The notes under the pieces: model-generated
The model's database searches: none
Seen by the model: the letters and a program-made list of their open reading frames with translations, nothing else
Told to the model about the DNA's origin: nothing
Assembly (NCBI GenBank): GCA_964035545.1
Contig: OZ037772.1
Span: 3,046,501 to 3,110,500 of the forward strand
Source of the DNA: Bugula neritina
Taxonomy: Eukaryota; Bryozoa; Gymnolaemata; Cheilostomatida; Bugulidae
Reading direction: 5' to 3'
DNA length: 64,000 bases
Translations under genes and position numbers: made by a program
In this document: one piece after another, positions 33,497-46,069 of the stretch
Numbering within the stretch: position 1 is the first letter of the stretch
How the letters are laid out: every line of letters begins with the position of its first letter

Positions 33497-35289
33497 CAGG
33501 GAAGTAGTGGTACCCATACGGTCCCATACGCCGTATGGCCTAGAAGAAAACAGACTGTTCTAGGCCATACGCCCGTATGGGCATAATTATTTTTGAAAGA
33601 TAATTAGTGCACAGGATAGTTTGGGCATCCTCACTGAGAATATCATAAATTTTGCTCACAATGTAATTTAAGTTCTTGTTATGTTAATGCTATGTGGGTG
33701 GCATGCGTGTTGCCTACTTGTGATTGTTTAGCCTGAGATTACACTATGAATAATATGCAGCTATCAACATTCCATCTTCTCATCTCTACGTGTTCATTGA
33801 AGCGCGAAGTGCTGCGCATTGGAGATTACTAAAGAAACAATAATATTTCATTTTCAGTGTATAAATCACTAACTTTTAGAAAATCTATGAAGGCTATTGA
33901 AAAGATCAAAAAATTTGCCATGCATAAATTTCTCAGGTTTCCGACAGTGTTTGTTCTATTCGAATACCATGCTTTTCTGCTGAGAAATTTGGCAGGGATT
34001 GAAAAATAAATTTTTCAGGTAAAATTGGCCAAAAATGGGTAGATTTTTGTCTAACTTTGCAAAAAAATATTGAAAACTCAAAAAAGCAGGTGCTCTGAGA
34101 AACAGGAAGATCTAAAACATAGTTTTTAAATTTTAATTCTAGCACAATTCTTCTAATATAGGTACCAATAATGTGGCCTCAGCAAGGCTGTGACAGCTAG
34201 AAGGTTGCCCTTATCTATCTTGTGTGGACTTGAATTTTGTCAATAAGCAATGGAATTTGGAAAAAACCAACATGAAATCTAGAAATGAAATCAAAATGTC
34301 TTCAAGAAACAGTACCAGGTGTGTAGGAGAGGCTAATAAAAATTTATCACTGAGGTCTACAGGTACTAGATCCACATTTTGGTCAAAAACCTAGCGTTAT
34401 TGCATGTTAATTATTAATGCAATAAGGTTTGCAAACTGTACACCACCATAAGTAACCTTTTATGTTTGATTGTACTAAAGTCTGGCTTTACATTTAATAA
34501 TCTTCTAGGTTAACACATATTAAACCTGTCAAATTTGTTCTTTTGGGGGTATATTTCCTTGATGTATCTAGTGGAAGCTCAGGGAATTTATTTTAAAACT
34601 AAGTTAACATACTCTTCTTGGGTGTGCATATTCATTGTTTGTAAGGAGGTGTGGCGGTATCACCTTATGGATTAGACTAATACTCTAATAAACTCCAAAT
34701 AGGCTTTCAACCAATTTCTGCTTGCCATGCAATGAGTTATCAATTCAAATTGCTCTTTATAAATAACCAACACACATTTTCTGATTAGCAATCTTCCTCT
34801 GTTCTGATCTACTATTCTTTTTCTGTGCACGGCAGTGTATTAGTTATTTAAAGTAATCAGGTTGCATTTGGAGAGCACTTGTTACCTGCCTCTATCCTTC
34901 CATCTTTTTGAGATATTCAGCAATTTTTCTGTACAGGTTGGACTTAGTGTCAGAACAAACCTAACTGCAGTTGAGTAAGACTATATTACATTACATCACA
35001 GTCAACAGGTATGGGACAAGACTGAATATTTATATAGTTTGCAGCAATGTCCAGTCGTCATGTAGCTGGTATGGTATGAAAATAATAGCGAGGTGCACAT
35101 TTCAACACATATTTTTTTCAGAAGAATTATAATGCACAATGGCTTTAAATTGCCTAAATATGCATCAGAAGAGCTCTGAAGGCTTCGGTGAATCCGGGGC
35201 GCTGCCCCGGACCCGCCGGGGGCCTGGGCAGCCCCCTGGACCCCCGGCCTGAGAGTATGGCCTAGAACATTTTTGCCACTACATCCCTG
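33497..35289 (+). mobile_element. hAT-like non-autonomous element (1793 bp)
   Basis: Ends CAGGGAAGTAGTGG and CCACTACATCCCTG pair with one mismatch and are flanked by a perfect 8-bp duplication ACTAGTAG (33489-33496, 35290-35297). The target was the ACTAGTAGT trimer array, which continues on the right. Near the left end are compound CCATACG palindromes (33511-33582), and near the right end a GC-rich double hairpin. No transposase frame is visible. Confidence 0.85.
35181..35252. repeat. GC-rich double-hairpin island
   Basis: In DNA that is otherwise AT-rich, about 70 bases are over 75 per cent G+C. They fold as CCGGGGC-GCT-GCCCCGG and GGGGG-...-CCCCC stems. It lies just inside the right end of the hAT-like element. 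Confidence 0.8.
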
Positions 35290-35297
35290 ACTAGTAG

Positions 35298-35430
35298 TAC
35301 TACTACTAGTACTAATAATCACAGTAGTAATAGTAATAGTATTAGAGTAATACTAATACTAAAGTAATAGTAATACTACCACTAGTAGTAGCAGTAGTGC
35401 TAGTAGTAGTAGGCTACATGATGAAGATCA
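35298..35430. repeat. continuation of the AGTAGTACT trimer array
   Basis: Degenerate AGTAGT/ACTACT and TAATAG units continue the array interrupted by the hAT-like element. Confidence 0.7.
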
Positions 35431-35577
35431 TTATGATTATGATTATGAAGATGGTTATTACTATAACTATTAGTATTACGGTATGAGTATAACTATAACT
35501 GTATTAGTATTTGATTTTATTTTGCATTGCTAATTGAAGACCATGCGTTAAAATTAACTGTTTCTCTCTTTTCTAAG

Positions 35578-35931
35578 TTACATTTCAAGTTGCACACTAA
35601 TAGACATATATGCTTTCAATTTTTTTGGTCTATCTTTAAGTTGTGAAACTTGACCAGTATGACTACGACTAACTGTAACTAGAATAAAAAATTGGATGAT
35701 AGAGAAGTTCCATACAGTTACACCTCCTTTGACTTGTGCTACCGTCGGTAGTGCTAAAAGAGTGGAGCCAAAGAAAAGCAAAATCACAGAATTCACAGCC
35801 TGCTGGTTTGAGATTTTTGTTGTCTGGAGATTGTATTGGGTTACAGAGATCTTTTTCCCGTCTGTGAATTTCTGATCCCTGCGGTTGTTTCTGACTGTGG
35901 GTAGTTGGAGGTGTTGAGGGAGTGGGCTCAC
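35578..35931 (-). CDS. hypothetical protein with hydrophobic segments
   Basis: An open frame of 117 codons contains a hydrophobic stretch (SVILLFFGSTLLALPTV) and a second one near NFSIIQFFILVTV, suggesting two membrane passes, followed by a basic tail. A pyrimidine-rich acceptor (CAACTACCCACAG) lies inside the frame near its start. A second frame over the same bases is also open, which weakens the call. No family recognised. Confidence 0.25.
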   Translation of the reverse strand: MSPLPQHLQLPTVRNNRRDQKFTDGKKISVTQYNLQTTKISNQQAVNSVILLFFGSTLLALPTVAQVKGGVTVWNFSIIQFFILVTVSRSHTGQVSQLKDRPKKLKAYMSISVQLEM

Positions 35932-36117
35932 TGGGTAGGTTATGTTATTGTAATCATATTAACCAACTTGACAGTTTACTAATTCATTGTCTAACTCTGT
36001 CTGTCTTAGTCTAGTAACACTATTTATTTATTTATTTACTTATTAATTTATTTATTTGACTAAATCTTGTCTGTCTTTGTCTAGTAACACTATTTATTTA
36101 TTTACTTATTAATTAAA

Positions 36118-37382
36118 TTACTAGTTTATATTACCAAGTTATATTACTAGTTTATATTACCAAGTTATATTACTAGTTTATGTTACCAAGTTATATTACT
36201 AGTTATTGTTACCAAGTTATATTACTAGTTTATGTTACCAAGTTATATTACTAGTTTATGTTACCAAGTTATATCACTAGTTTATGTTACCAAGTTAAAT
36301 TACTAGTTTATTTTACCAAGTTATATTACCAAGTTATATTACCAATTTATATTACCAAGTTATGTTACTAGTTTATATTACCAAGTTATATTACTAGTTT
36401 ATGTTACCAAGTTATATTAACAGTTTATGTTACCAAGTTATATTACTAATTAATGTTACCAAGTTATATTACTAGTTCATGTTACCAAGTTATATTACTA
36501 GTTTATGTTACCAAGTTATATTACTAGTTTATATTACCAAGTTATATTACTAGTTTATATTACCAAGTTATATTACTAGTTTATATTACCAGGTTATATT
36601 ACTAGTTTATGTTACCAAGTTATATTACTAGTTTATGTTACCAAGTTATATTACTAGTTTATATTACCAAGTTATATTACCAGTTTATGTTACCAAGTTA
36701 TATTACCGGTTTATGTTAACAAGTTATATTACCAGTTTATGTTACCAAGTTATATTACTAGTTTATGTTACCAAGTTATATTACCAGTTTATGTTACCAA
36801 GTTATATTACTAGTTTATGTTACCAAGTTAAATTACTAGTTTATGTTACCAAATTAAATTACTAGTTTATATTACCAAGTTATATTACCAAGTTATATTA
36901 CCAGTTTATATCACCAAGCTATATTACTAGTTTATATTATCGTGTTATATTACTAGTTTATATTACCAAGTTATATTACCAGTTTATGTTACCAAGTTAT
37001 ATTACTAGTTTATGTTACCAAGTTGTATTACTAGTTTATATTACCAAGTTATATTACTAGTTTATATTACCAAGTTATATTGCTAGTTCATGTTACCAAG
37101 TTAAATTACTAGTTTATGTTACCAAATTAAATTACTAGTTTATATTACCAAGTTATATTACTAGTTTATATTACCAAGTTATACTACCAAGTTATATTAC
37201 TAGTTTATGTTACCAAGTTATATTACCAGTTTATGTTACCAAGTTATATTACTAGTTGATGCTACCAAGTTGTATTACTAGTTTATATTACCAAGTTATA
37301 CTACCAAGTTATATTACTAGTTTATGTTACGAAGTTATATTAGTAGTTTATGTTACCAAGTTATATTACTAGTTTGTGTTAC
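36118..37382. repeat. 26-bp minisatellite, about 48 copies
   Basis: The unit is ACCAAGTTATATTACTAGTT plus TATGTT, with many single-base variants. It ends just upstream of the first cysteine-rich exon, so it is probably intronic or promoter-proximal. Confidence 0.95.
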
Positions 37383-37444
37383 AGCATTTTTATTTGTAGA
37401 GATAAAATTTATCAAAAGAGTTTCATACACTTGTATATACTTAG

Positions 37445-39021
37445 ACTCGGACTGTGTTGGTGTGTGTGTGGGGGGACTTTGCTCAGACACTTGCAAGTAC
37501 GAGCTGTCATGCACACTTTGCAGGACGTGTCAAGGTGGCAGGTGCTTCTATCCGTGTACTGACAACACAGCCTGTCCTAGTGATGGACAGATCTGTCACC
37601 ATGGTGTCTGTAAAGAGGGCTGTCGGGTGACTAGTCGCTATGACTTATACTGCGAGTTATTGATGACTTTCATACTATGAGTTATGACTACCTATTATAA
37701 TTTATACTGCGAGACCAAGTAGTTGCTGTAACTTATATTGTGAGTCATGACTAACTGAAATCACTTATACTGTGAGTCATGAATAACTGAAATCACTTAT
37801 ACTGTGAGTCATGAATAACTGAAATCACTTATACTGTGAGTCATGACTAACTGATATCACTAATACTGTGAGTCATGACTAACTGATATCACTTATACTG
37901 CGAGTCAATTATCAAAAATAGCAAAGAAGTAGAGATATGTTGTGTATGTGAGATATGTGAGGTTATTTAGTGACTAGTTCGCTATTTATAGAGTTTTGTT
38001 TCTATTAATAGACTGTACTGAAGATGAACAATGTGGATCTGAGTTTACTGAATGCATATCCAACATATGCTATCAGCTTTATCCTCTCAACAATTCAGAT
38101 CTTTCTGATGCTGAGCAGGACAGACTCTTTGATGATCCGCTGGACATATAGAATGATGGTAAGTTACTCTGTTAGTACAGTTACTCTGTTAGTACAGTTA
38201 CTCTGTTAGTATAGTTACTCTGTTAGTATAGTTACTCTGTTAGTATAGTTACTCTGTTAGTACAGTTACTCTGTTAGTACAGTTACTCTGTTAGTATAGT
38301 TACTCTGTTAGTATAGTTACTCTGTTAGTATAGTTACTCTGTTAGTATAGTTACTCTGTTAGTATAGTTACTCTGTTAGCTTAATTACTCTGTTAGTATA
38401 GTTACAGTAGCAGTTTGCTAGTCATAATAACTTGCACTGTTAGCTGCTTAACTAGTTATTCTACATCTCTTGTAGCCACAACCAAAGTGGTGTCTATATA
38501 TCCTGCTAGTGACTTGAGTAATGACTCATATGTCTCCTACAGTACGAGTGGTCAGCTTGCGGCAGTGTTGGAAGAGAGTGGAGACAACTTGGATCAGAGG
38601 TATAGGTATTGCTTAGTATAAGTTATACCATTACCATATATAAGCAGAGTGACAGATGAACTGACTGACTGACGGACAAACTGACTGACTGACTGACTGA
38701 CGGACTGACTGACTGACTGACGGACTGGCTGACTGACTGACTGACTGGACAAACAGACAGATAAACAGATAGGTAAATATTGATCACATATATAGCGAAG
38801 CTACCAACTGAGACCCAGACTGTGTTTTGATTTAGCATATACTGGTATATGATATCTTTCTAAAAATGTGTTTACAGTTTACTCTACAAAGTATAGTTCC
38901 ATCAGATGGACTCACTCTACTCATGTGTAAGACTCATCAAGAATGTTTACCCAATCAGATCTGTGTTAACGAGGTGTGCACACTGACATGTAAAAGTGAC
39001 TCTGAGTGTACATTCAACCAG
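37445..39021 (+). CDS. cysteine-rich exons upstream of collagen (possible N-propeptide)
   Basis: Exon 37445-37626 encodes a stretch with about 15 cysteines in EB/WAP-like spacing (CSDTCKYELSCTLCRTCQGG). Exon 38012-38158 begins DCTEDEQCGSEFTEC but meets an in-frame TAG at 38149 before its donor. Exon 38476-38599 encodes SIYPASDLSNDSYVSYSTSG. Exon 38892-39021 encodes CKTHQECLPNQICVNEVC and TCKSDSECTFNQ. The first joint does not agree in phase, and the TAG is unexplained, so the copy may be damaged. Same strand and order suggest these form the N-terminal extracellular part of the collagen downstream, but a separate gene is possible. No signal peptide exon was found. Confidence 0.5.
37731..37909. 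repeat. 32-bp tandem repeat, about 6 copies
   Basis: The unit is CTTATACTGTGAGTCATGAC plus TAACTGAAATCA, in the intron after the first cysteine-rich exon. Confidence 0.85.
38159..38405. repeat. 17-bp minisatellite, about 14 copies
   Basis: The unit is GTTAGTATAGTTACTCT and starts directly at a splice donor. A (CTGA)n-like tract follows later at 38655-38755. Confidence 0.93.
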
Positions 39022-40195
39022 GTTAGATACTGCATACATGTCTCTATCCTAGCAGCTAATTGTACGACCATATATGGAAGTGTTCAATTCTATGTCTATA
39101 TATGGGAGTATTTATCTCTGTGGCCATATATGGTAGCGAATGTCCTTGTGCATGTCCGTATTTGGCAATATGTATATCCGTGACCATATATGGTATGAAC
39201 ATATTTTATGGCAAACTGTTTCTATGATGCATGTAGCTGTATACGTTTTTATGACCATATTATATAACAGCAATGTGAATAACAGTTGATGAATGTATGC
39301 ATTTCTATGACCATATATAGCTGTATATTTCTTCATGACTGTATTTAGTAGTAAACTATCTCTATGTTCAGGATATAATATCTATTAAGCAAACTTTCTA
39401 TTACACATCAGGTCTACTCTGACAGTAGCCTGTATACATATAGATATCATTTACTGACTGGATGTTTTTCCTAACATCGCTCATAGCCTTTTTCGTGGCT
39501 CAAACCTATTATTTCGTGTTTACTAGGCAAACCCTCGAAAACCCCTAGACTATGTCTGCCACATGTTATTTATTTATGTGGGTGTCAGTGTGAAGTTCCG
39601 GTTTGTAGGAGATCCTGGTTTAATTGGACCACAGGGACCCAGCGGACGAGACGGAGAAAATGGAGCTCCTGGTTTACAGGTATTTCACAAACTATTCTGA
39701 AACTCATACTTTTATTGTTCATTGTCTATGTATTCTCCACCATGTTTTTACTAGAAGTAAACTTTAATTCAGTAATAAGTTCAAATAAATTATTGTTTCG
39801 CATTGTACAGTTTATTATTGCCTGAATATTGTTATGAGCGACATGATTGGCTTAACAATACCAAAGCAGCCATGTGATTAGCTACTCTGTTCTGTTCTGC
39901 AGGGCTTCAGAGGAGACGAGGGGAAACGGGATTGCCCTGTGCTGTAGGAGATGCTGGAAAACCCGGACCTCAATGTCCAATGGGAGAGAGCCGGTCGACT
40001 GGGCTCAAGAGATTCCTCGGACCAGTTGGTGCTCCTGGTTATCCTGACCTGCAAGAACCGAGGTTAGTGAATAGTATCTTTGTGGGGCTCACTGCTTGTG
40101 TGGAAGTTGTCTCCTCTGAAATATTTGGAAGTGTAGCTTGAGTTCCTTGCCTTGTGTTATCAGTTAGCCACGCCTAGGTGTTTCACAGTTTATTA

Positions 40196-40705
40196 CAGGG
40201 TTGGGGTAATTGTAATTTGTAATTGGTCGTATTTAATTACATTTTTCCAAGTAATTGAATGTAATTTGTGATTGATGTATAAAAATGTAATTGTAATTGT
40301 AATTAATTACTTATCTAATGTAATTGATTTTTGCAATAACTTTAAAATTACATCTCAATTACTTCAACCTTTTAAATCTTAAGAAATTCATTCTTTTTAA
40401 CATGCCTACTGTTAAATAACAAATTCAGGTTAAGTCAATGTAGTATAGTATCAGTGTTGAGAACAAAGGAGGTTCACCACTGTCAAAATTGCCCCTGCTA
40501 GTTGGACCCTAGAAGTGAAAATGCATAACTTCTATTTGTCCTTTGTGAGAACAAAAGTAATTGTAATTGTAATTAATTGCTTTACAATGTAATTTTGTAA
40601 TGTAATTAATTACATTTATTTCAACTGTAATTATAATTGTAATTTACAAATTCTCATGTAATTGTAATTAATTACATTCACATGTAATTGACCCCAACAA
40701 CCCTG
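40196..40705 (-). mobile_element. hAT-type MITE, copy 3 (510 bp), empty-site copy
   Basis: Same family as 22005 and 23314, in reverse orientation, with a perfect 8-bp duplication GTTTATTA (40188-40195, 40706-40713). It lacks the nested 640-bp element and shows the unoccupied site around GTAGTATAGTATC. It lies in a collagen intron. Confidence 0.92.
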
Positions 40706-41782
40706 GTTTATTATGGAGCTCCTACTTATATTGTTCAAGGTCTAGATGTATTCTCCACCATGTTTTTGATAGAAGTAAACTTTAATTCGGTAATAAGTTT
40801 AAAATAAATTGTTTTTCATATTTTGCTGTTTATTATTGCCTGAGTATTGTAATGAGAATATTGGCTTCACAATGTCAGTGCAGCGATGTGATTGGTTTGA
40901 CAATATCAATGCAGCGATGTGATTGGTTTGACAGTATCAGAGTAGTGATGTGATTGGCTACTCTGTTCTGTTTTGCAGGGCCATGCCTGCTTGTATTATG
41001 TGGTAATCTTGTTTTGCAGTGAACAGAAAAGGAGAATGGGTCCCAAAAGACACCCGGGATCTTACCATGGAGAGGAAGGGTTCACCCGATGTTGATGGCC
41101 TGCCTGGTATATCCGGCAATCCTGGACATGCAGGAGAAAGGAGACCACCTTGTTTCCCAGGAGATACCGGACTTTTTGGAGAACCAGGTGATGTTTACGC
41201 TCAATTGAGTTCAATCTGTCAAGTTATGTTGGGATCTTTTTCGTTTTCATTATTTTATGTTTGTTACGTGGAAAAAGGAAAAAACTCTGTCTTGGAGCAT
41301 TTTGGTTTTTTCAGAGAGCTTTGGATTATTTGATTATGGTCTACACAGGGGTGTAGACAGACTAAACTAGACAGGCGTGTAGACAGAATAAAATACACAG
41401 GGCTGTAAACAGACTAAACTACACTGGGGTGTAGACAGACTAGACTAACCAGTGGTCTAGATGGACTAAACCTACTACCAACTTACAATTACCTTGCGTC
41501 ATGACGTCTCTATTCTCTCCTATTATTTGACTTTTATCTAGCGAGCAGATTTCTAGTAGTCTATAGTGACCAGTCACACTGTTTATTATAGCAACATAGA
41601 AATCAAGTTATAAACTAGTTGCACTTGTTGTGATGCTATCACTGGGTGCTTATAGGTAGAGATGGAGTACCTGGACCTGTTGAGATAGGATATCAGGGTA
41701 AACAAGGAGATCAAGGTCCTGCAGGTGAGAATGAGGAGTTACTCACCCTTGCTTGTGTATTTCTGTTCTTTTTAGGTATTCT

Positions 41783-42018
41783 ATAATATGCTGGGGTTTC
41801 CCTCACAGCTATTATATATGCTGGAATTCCCCTCACACCTATGATATATGCCGGGGTTTCCCTCACAGCTATGCTATATGCTGGGGTTTCCCTCACAGCT
41901 ATTATATATGCTGGAATTCCCCTCACACCTATGCTATATGCTGGGGTTTCCCTCACAGATATTCTATATGCTGGGGTTTCCCTCACAGATATGCTATATG
42001 CTGGGGTTCTCCTCACAG
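41783..42018. repeat. 30-bp minisatellite, about 8 copies
   Basis: The unit is TATATGCTGGGGTTTCCCTC plus ACAGCTATGC. Each unit ends in a splice-acceptor-like TTTCCCTCACAG. It lies in a collagen intron. Confidence 0.92.
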
Positions 42019-43102
42019 CTAGTCTGCACTAAGGCAGGGAGTAGGCTAAGTAATCATATTAAATCCCAGCAGTGCTTGTTACTTCAACTGGCAGGATTAC
42101 TGTGTATGATAGTTACTCTGACTGGTTTTCATGGATCATTTTTACCATATTGTTTGCCACATGATGCATTGTCTTAGTAAAAACAAGAAAACAAAGAAAT
42201 ATACCAGAAATGTTGAGAAATGTGGTGTTCCAGAATTAATAAATGACCACTTGTAATGCATACTGGTGCTGCTTGGTTCATAGGACCTGTGGAACAAGCT
42301 GGAGAACCTGGTCTGGATGTTAGAAATGGAAAGACAGGAGAAACTGCACAAACTGGTATGCCTGGTCCAACCGGCTCAAGGGGGGTCACTGGAGAACCCG
42401 GATCTGATGGAAGGTATTTTTTGTGCTTTACTCTACCCTATTCAGCTTCTTGGAACTTTTTATTTGATTTAGTTTTTATAATTTGTTGTCAATTTTTTCA
42501 GAGACGGTTTACCTGGAGTACTGCGTGCTGATGGTAGACCTGGGGAGCAGGGTGATCAAGGAGACAAGGGTGATAAGGCAGGAACATTCTTTATTCAGTT
42601 TTCTATTTATTTCAGTTCTCTGGTTTTCCACTAGTCAATCCTGTAGTTGTTTATTTGTTTTAGTTTATTTATGTTAATACTAAAGTTGCTTCAGTGACAT
42701 CACATGATGTAATATATTACACAACAGTACAGTATAATACACCATAATATAATATGTTATACAATACAATAATATTACAGAAAATATAATTTACTAAAAT
42801 CTCACAGCTAAGGCGTGTCTCCTAAATATATTCATTACTATAGGGGCCAGCTGGGCCACAGGGTGCTTCTGGACCAACTGGATTGTCTGGGCCAACTGGT
42901 CCTCAGGGACCCCACGGAGCTTCCGGGAATTCCCGGCGAACAAGGACCTAAAGGTATGAATTAAGTTGAACCTATCTTTGTCCTTAGTTATTGGCCATCA
43001 ACAGAATCTTGACTCTAAGAGTTATCCTTCTTGGTAAGAAGGTAAGGCAACTCCTAACTCATGATAATATGAATATCATCTGTAAGACCCACTGGTTTCC
43101 AG

Positions 43103-44922
43103 GGACCGCAGGGATTCCCCGGAGCTCCCGGTATTGATGGTGAAAGGGGAGATGTCGGACCAGTGGGTATTGCTGGACCACCTGGGCTACGGGGTGCAGA
43201 CGGCAAACAAGGAATTATTGGTTCTCCTGGTGCTGTGGGTGCTATGGGACCACCTGGACCTGATGGTGCTAAGGTAAACACTTACACTGCTAACAGGTTA
43301 TTGTCACTCATCTTGTTAGTTTAGTGGTAATAAACCAATAGTCTGTATTTCTAGGGTGAACAAGGGAGAGATGGGGAAATGGGTAGTCCTGGCAGACCTG
43401 GACCTCCTGGACTTCCTGGTGAAGCCCCATTATTTGGTTAGTTATTAGCAAAACCAAGTTATTGTCCATTACTTGTATCTTTTTCATTCTCTTTCAACTG
43501 TGTTTTGGTAATATTTTGGGAATTTCATCCATAGCTTGTGATTGAAGCTTTGATTTTATTCTACCACGGGTTATGTTAGGTGCGCCCCCTATGATGATGA
43601 GCCAATGATGTCCAACTGTAAAGGTGTACAAGCTGATGATGCAGGCGCCAACAATGAGCTCTATAATATGTACCTCAGTGAGTAATGGCCATGACGTGCT
43701 TTGATGTTGCCTGCTTTGTAGCAGAAAGGCTCTTTTAAATGCTGTTTTGGAACTCAAATGACGGACCTGTTTCAAATTGTTTGTATGTTCAATTTGCAGA
43801 CAAACAATTTTATAATTTACTGCTAGAAACTATTGTAATAAAAATATAGACAGCTGTTGTAATGTGTTTCTCCTCCTAGCATTGATGATTGACATTCTTG
43901 TTTGATGAGTCGCTTATTTAGTTCGCTTCTTCAGTCAAATGTTGCTACATTCTGACATATCATATAATGTTGGTTTTATTGCTGTTAGCTTACATAACTA
44001 CTTCTACCTTATTTCTCTAGAAACAAAAGTAAGGGATGGGTCCAAAGACAGCCCTGTTAGAGACTGTAGAGAACTCTTTACTGAAAACCCAGAGTTCAAG
44101 AGTGAAACTTATTGGGTGAGAGAAGATGCTGATATGTTTCTATTTTCTCTGCTGTATGGATTGTAGTTTGAGTATCTGGCAGAGTTTTCCTAACTCAACT
44201 TTCTTCAAATTCACTCTGAGAGAGCAAACCCAGACTGACAGGCAATAGTCACTGCCAACAGTTTATCAAATAGTCACTAGTTGCTAGTCACCAGATACTA
44301 GTCCTCTACTATGTTGCTAGTCACTTGATAATCTGAACAATCACAGGCCTTTTTAAAGCTGAGCAAGTTGTTGGCATGACTATTCCATTTGCTGATTGTA
44401 GATGTATAAACTCAGTGGCAGTAGAAGACGCATATGGTAGGAAGAATAAGTCAGTCATTTTATATACAGCTGGTGATAAAGAATACACAGCAACAGATAG
44501 CAGGTTCCAATATTCTGTGCTGCAGGATGATTGCAAGGTATGTAAATCTGACCTATATACTGCAAATCTGACCTATAAAGTGTAAATCTAATTTATATGG
44601 TGTAATTTCGATCTGCACTTGAACATGATTGCGATAGTTGCATCTTTTTTCTGTTAATATGCAATATAGCTTGCCTTTGAGTCTTTTTAATAACTACTTA
44701 TGACTTCAACCCAAAAGCCACTTTGAGTGCTGTACGAGTTTAGAGTTTTGAGTTTGCCCTCTGCCATTTTGTAGTATGCCAAATCATCAGAAGCTCAGAC
44801 AGAGATTGACACCAAGACCGCCACCCACTTGCCTATTATTGACATTGCTCCTGGTGACATCGGGACCACCCACAAAGAGTTTGGGGTTCAGCTAGGGAGG
44901 GTGTTATGCCCCTCCCTGTGAC
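43103..44922 (+). CDS. fibrillar collagen, end of helix and COLFI domain
   Basis: Exons 43103-43273 and 43355-43436 encode perfect Gly-X-Y repeats (19 in the first). Exon 44021-44115 begins the C-propeptide with SPVRDCRELFTENPEFKS and ETYW. Exon 44346-44537 carries NSVAVEDAYGRKNKSVIL and FQYSVLQDDCK. Exon 44775-44922 carries the classic end (TEIDTKTATHLPIIDIAPGD, then KEFGVQLGRVLC) and a stop. COLFI domains trimerise procollagen in the secretory pathway. The central part with the cysteine-bearing W-x-D-P-N-x-G block and chain-recognition segment is not found between 44115 and 44346, and phases there disagree. The 3' end alone looks intact; the whole gene is doubtful. Confidence 0.8.
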
Positions 44923-45228
44923 TTTATATATTTAGAAACTGTTGTTAATTTAGTAATTCTGTTGGTGCATTTAACAGACGCTAGTTAGACATTCCAGCAT
45001 AGCAATACATAAATAATGTAAATTTCATAACAAAATCACTCAGCCATACGCAACTATCTGATGCGCGTAGCTTGCACTACGTGAAACAATATTGTAGTCA
45101 ATAAAATGAATATATAAGTTTATTATTATATCCGAACTTGTATCAGTACCAAATATAAATACTCTACTTTTCAAAATATTGAGTCCTTTTGATTAATTTT
45201 TTAATCGTAGAAACTAAACATATATATA

Positions 45229-45230
45229 TA

Positions 45231-45289
<59 letters not shown>
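45229..45289. repeat. (TA)n microsatellite
   Basis: An uninterrupted TA run between the collagen gene and the retrotransposon. Confidence 0.95.
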
Positions 45290-45293
<4 letters not shown>

Positions 45294-45449
45294 TTATCCT
45301 TATGCAGCCCAGAGAGAAACTCAGTCATCATGAACTTCAATGTAAATAATTTTAATATAAAATAATACATATTATGATATAATATAATATTATATTACTC
45401 TTTCGGGATAATTATTCTATTTATACTAACACCTGTTTATTTGAAGTAC

Positions 45450-45989
45450 TGTAGTGAGTAGTGCAAGTACAAATACAGGAATCGCCCTCTCCCTACTCTT
45501 GGAATACTTAGACTCTTATGTAGCAACCAATTAGCAGCTCCGGAAGATATGCTTCCGAGTCACGTGACATTTCCCGGGTTATTAACATTATATCACGTTG
45601 TTGTAAGCGGAGGCTTGTAGTAGTAACATGTGTTAGTAGTGGACTCTTGTATAGAATAATTGATGTGATGTTTGGTTTAAGCCCTGGCCACACGATCGTG
45701 AGAATCACACGAAATCGTCTATTTGACACGAAAAAACATTCGTACGAGAAAATTTGAAGGAATTCAAACGAAATCGTCATCGTTGGGTGTGCACAACGAT
45801 GACGATGGACGAAAAATCACAATCGACGATAAGTACCATTTGATTGGTCAATAGACTTTTAGCAACAGTGATTATTTCATTTCTACTAAGTTTCTCTATT
45901 TGGCAATGTTCTGCTGCTTGTATCTCGTGCAAGACTCATTCACGGACTAATAAAAATGACTTGTTGCCATCAAAGTGGTATATATTAAG

Positions 45990-46069
<80 letters not shown>

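Larger units (their letters stand above)
39609..42953 (+). pseudogene. fibrillar collagen, damaged triple-helix exons
   Basis: Exons 39609-39679, 39903-40062, 41020-41187, 41656-41724, 42284-42413, 42502-42577 and 42844-42953 encode Gly-X-Y repeats. Several obligatory glycines are replaced: by Cys, Arg and Asp in 39903-40062 (for example GLPCAVGDAG), by Trp/Lys/Asp/Arg in 41020-41187, by Glu/Val/Ala in 42284-42413. The exon 42844-42953 needs a one-base change near 42910 to keep the collagen frame through to GIPGEQGPK. The donor after 42577 would be GC instead of GT. Glycine replacement breaks the triple helix, so this part looks non-functional or badly assembled. The first exon, 39609-39679, is clean. 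Confidence 0.7.
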
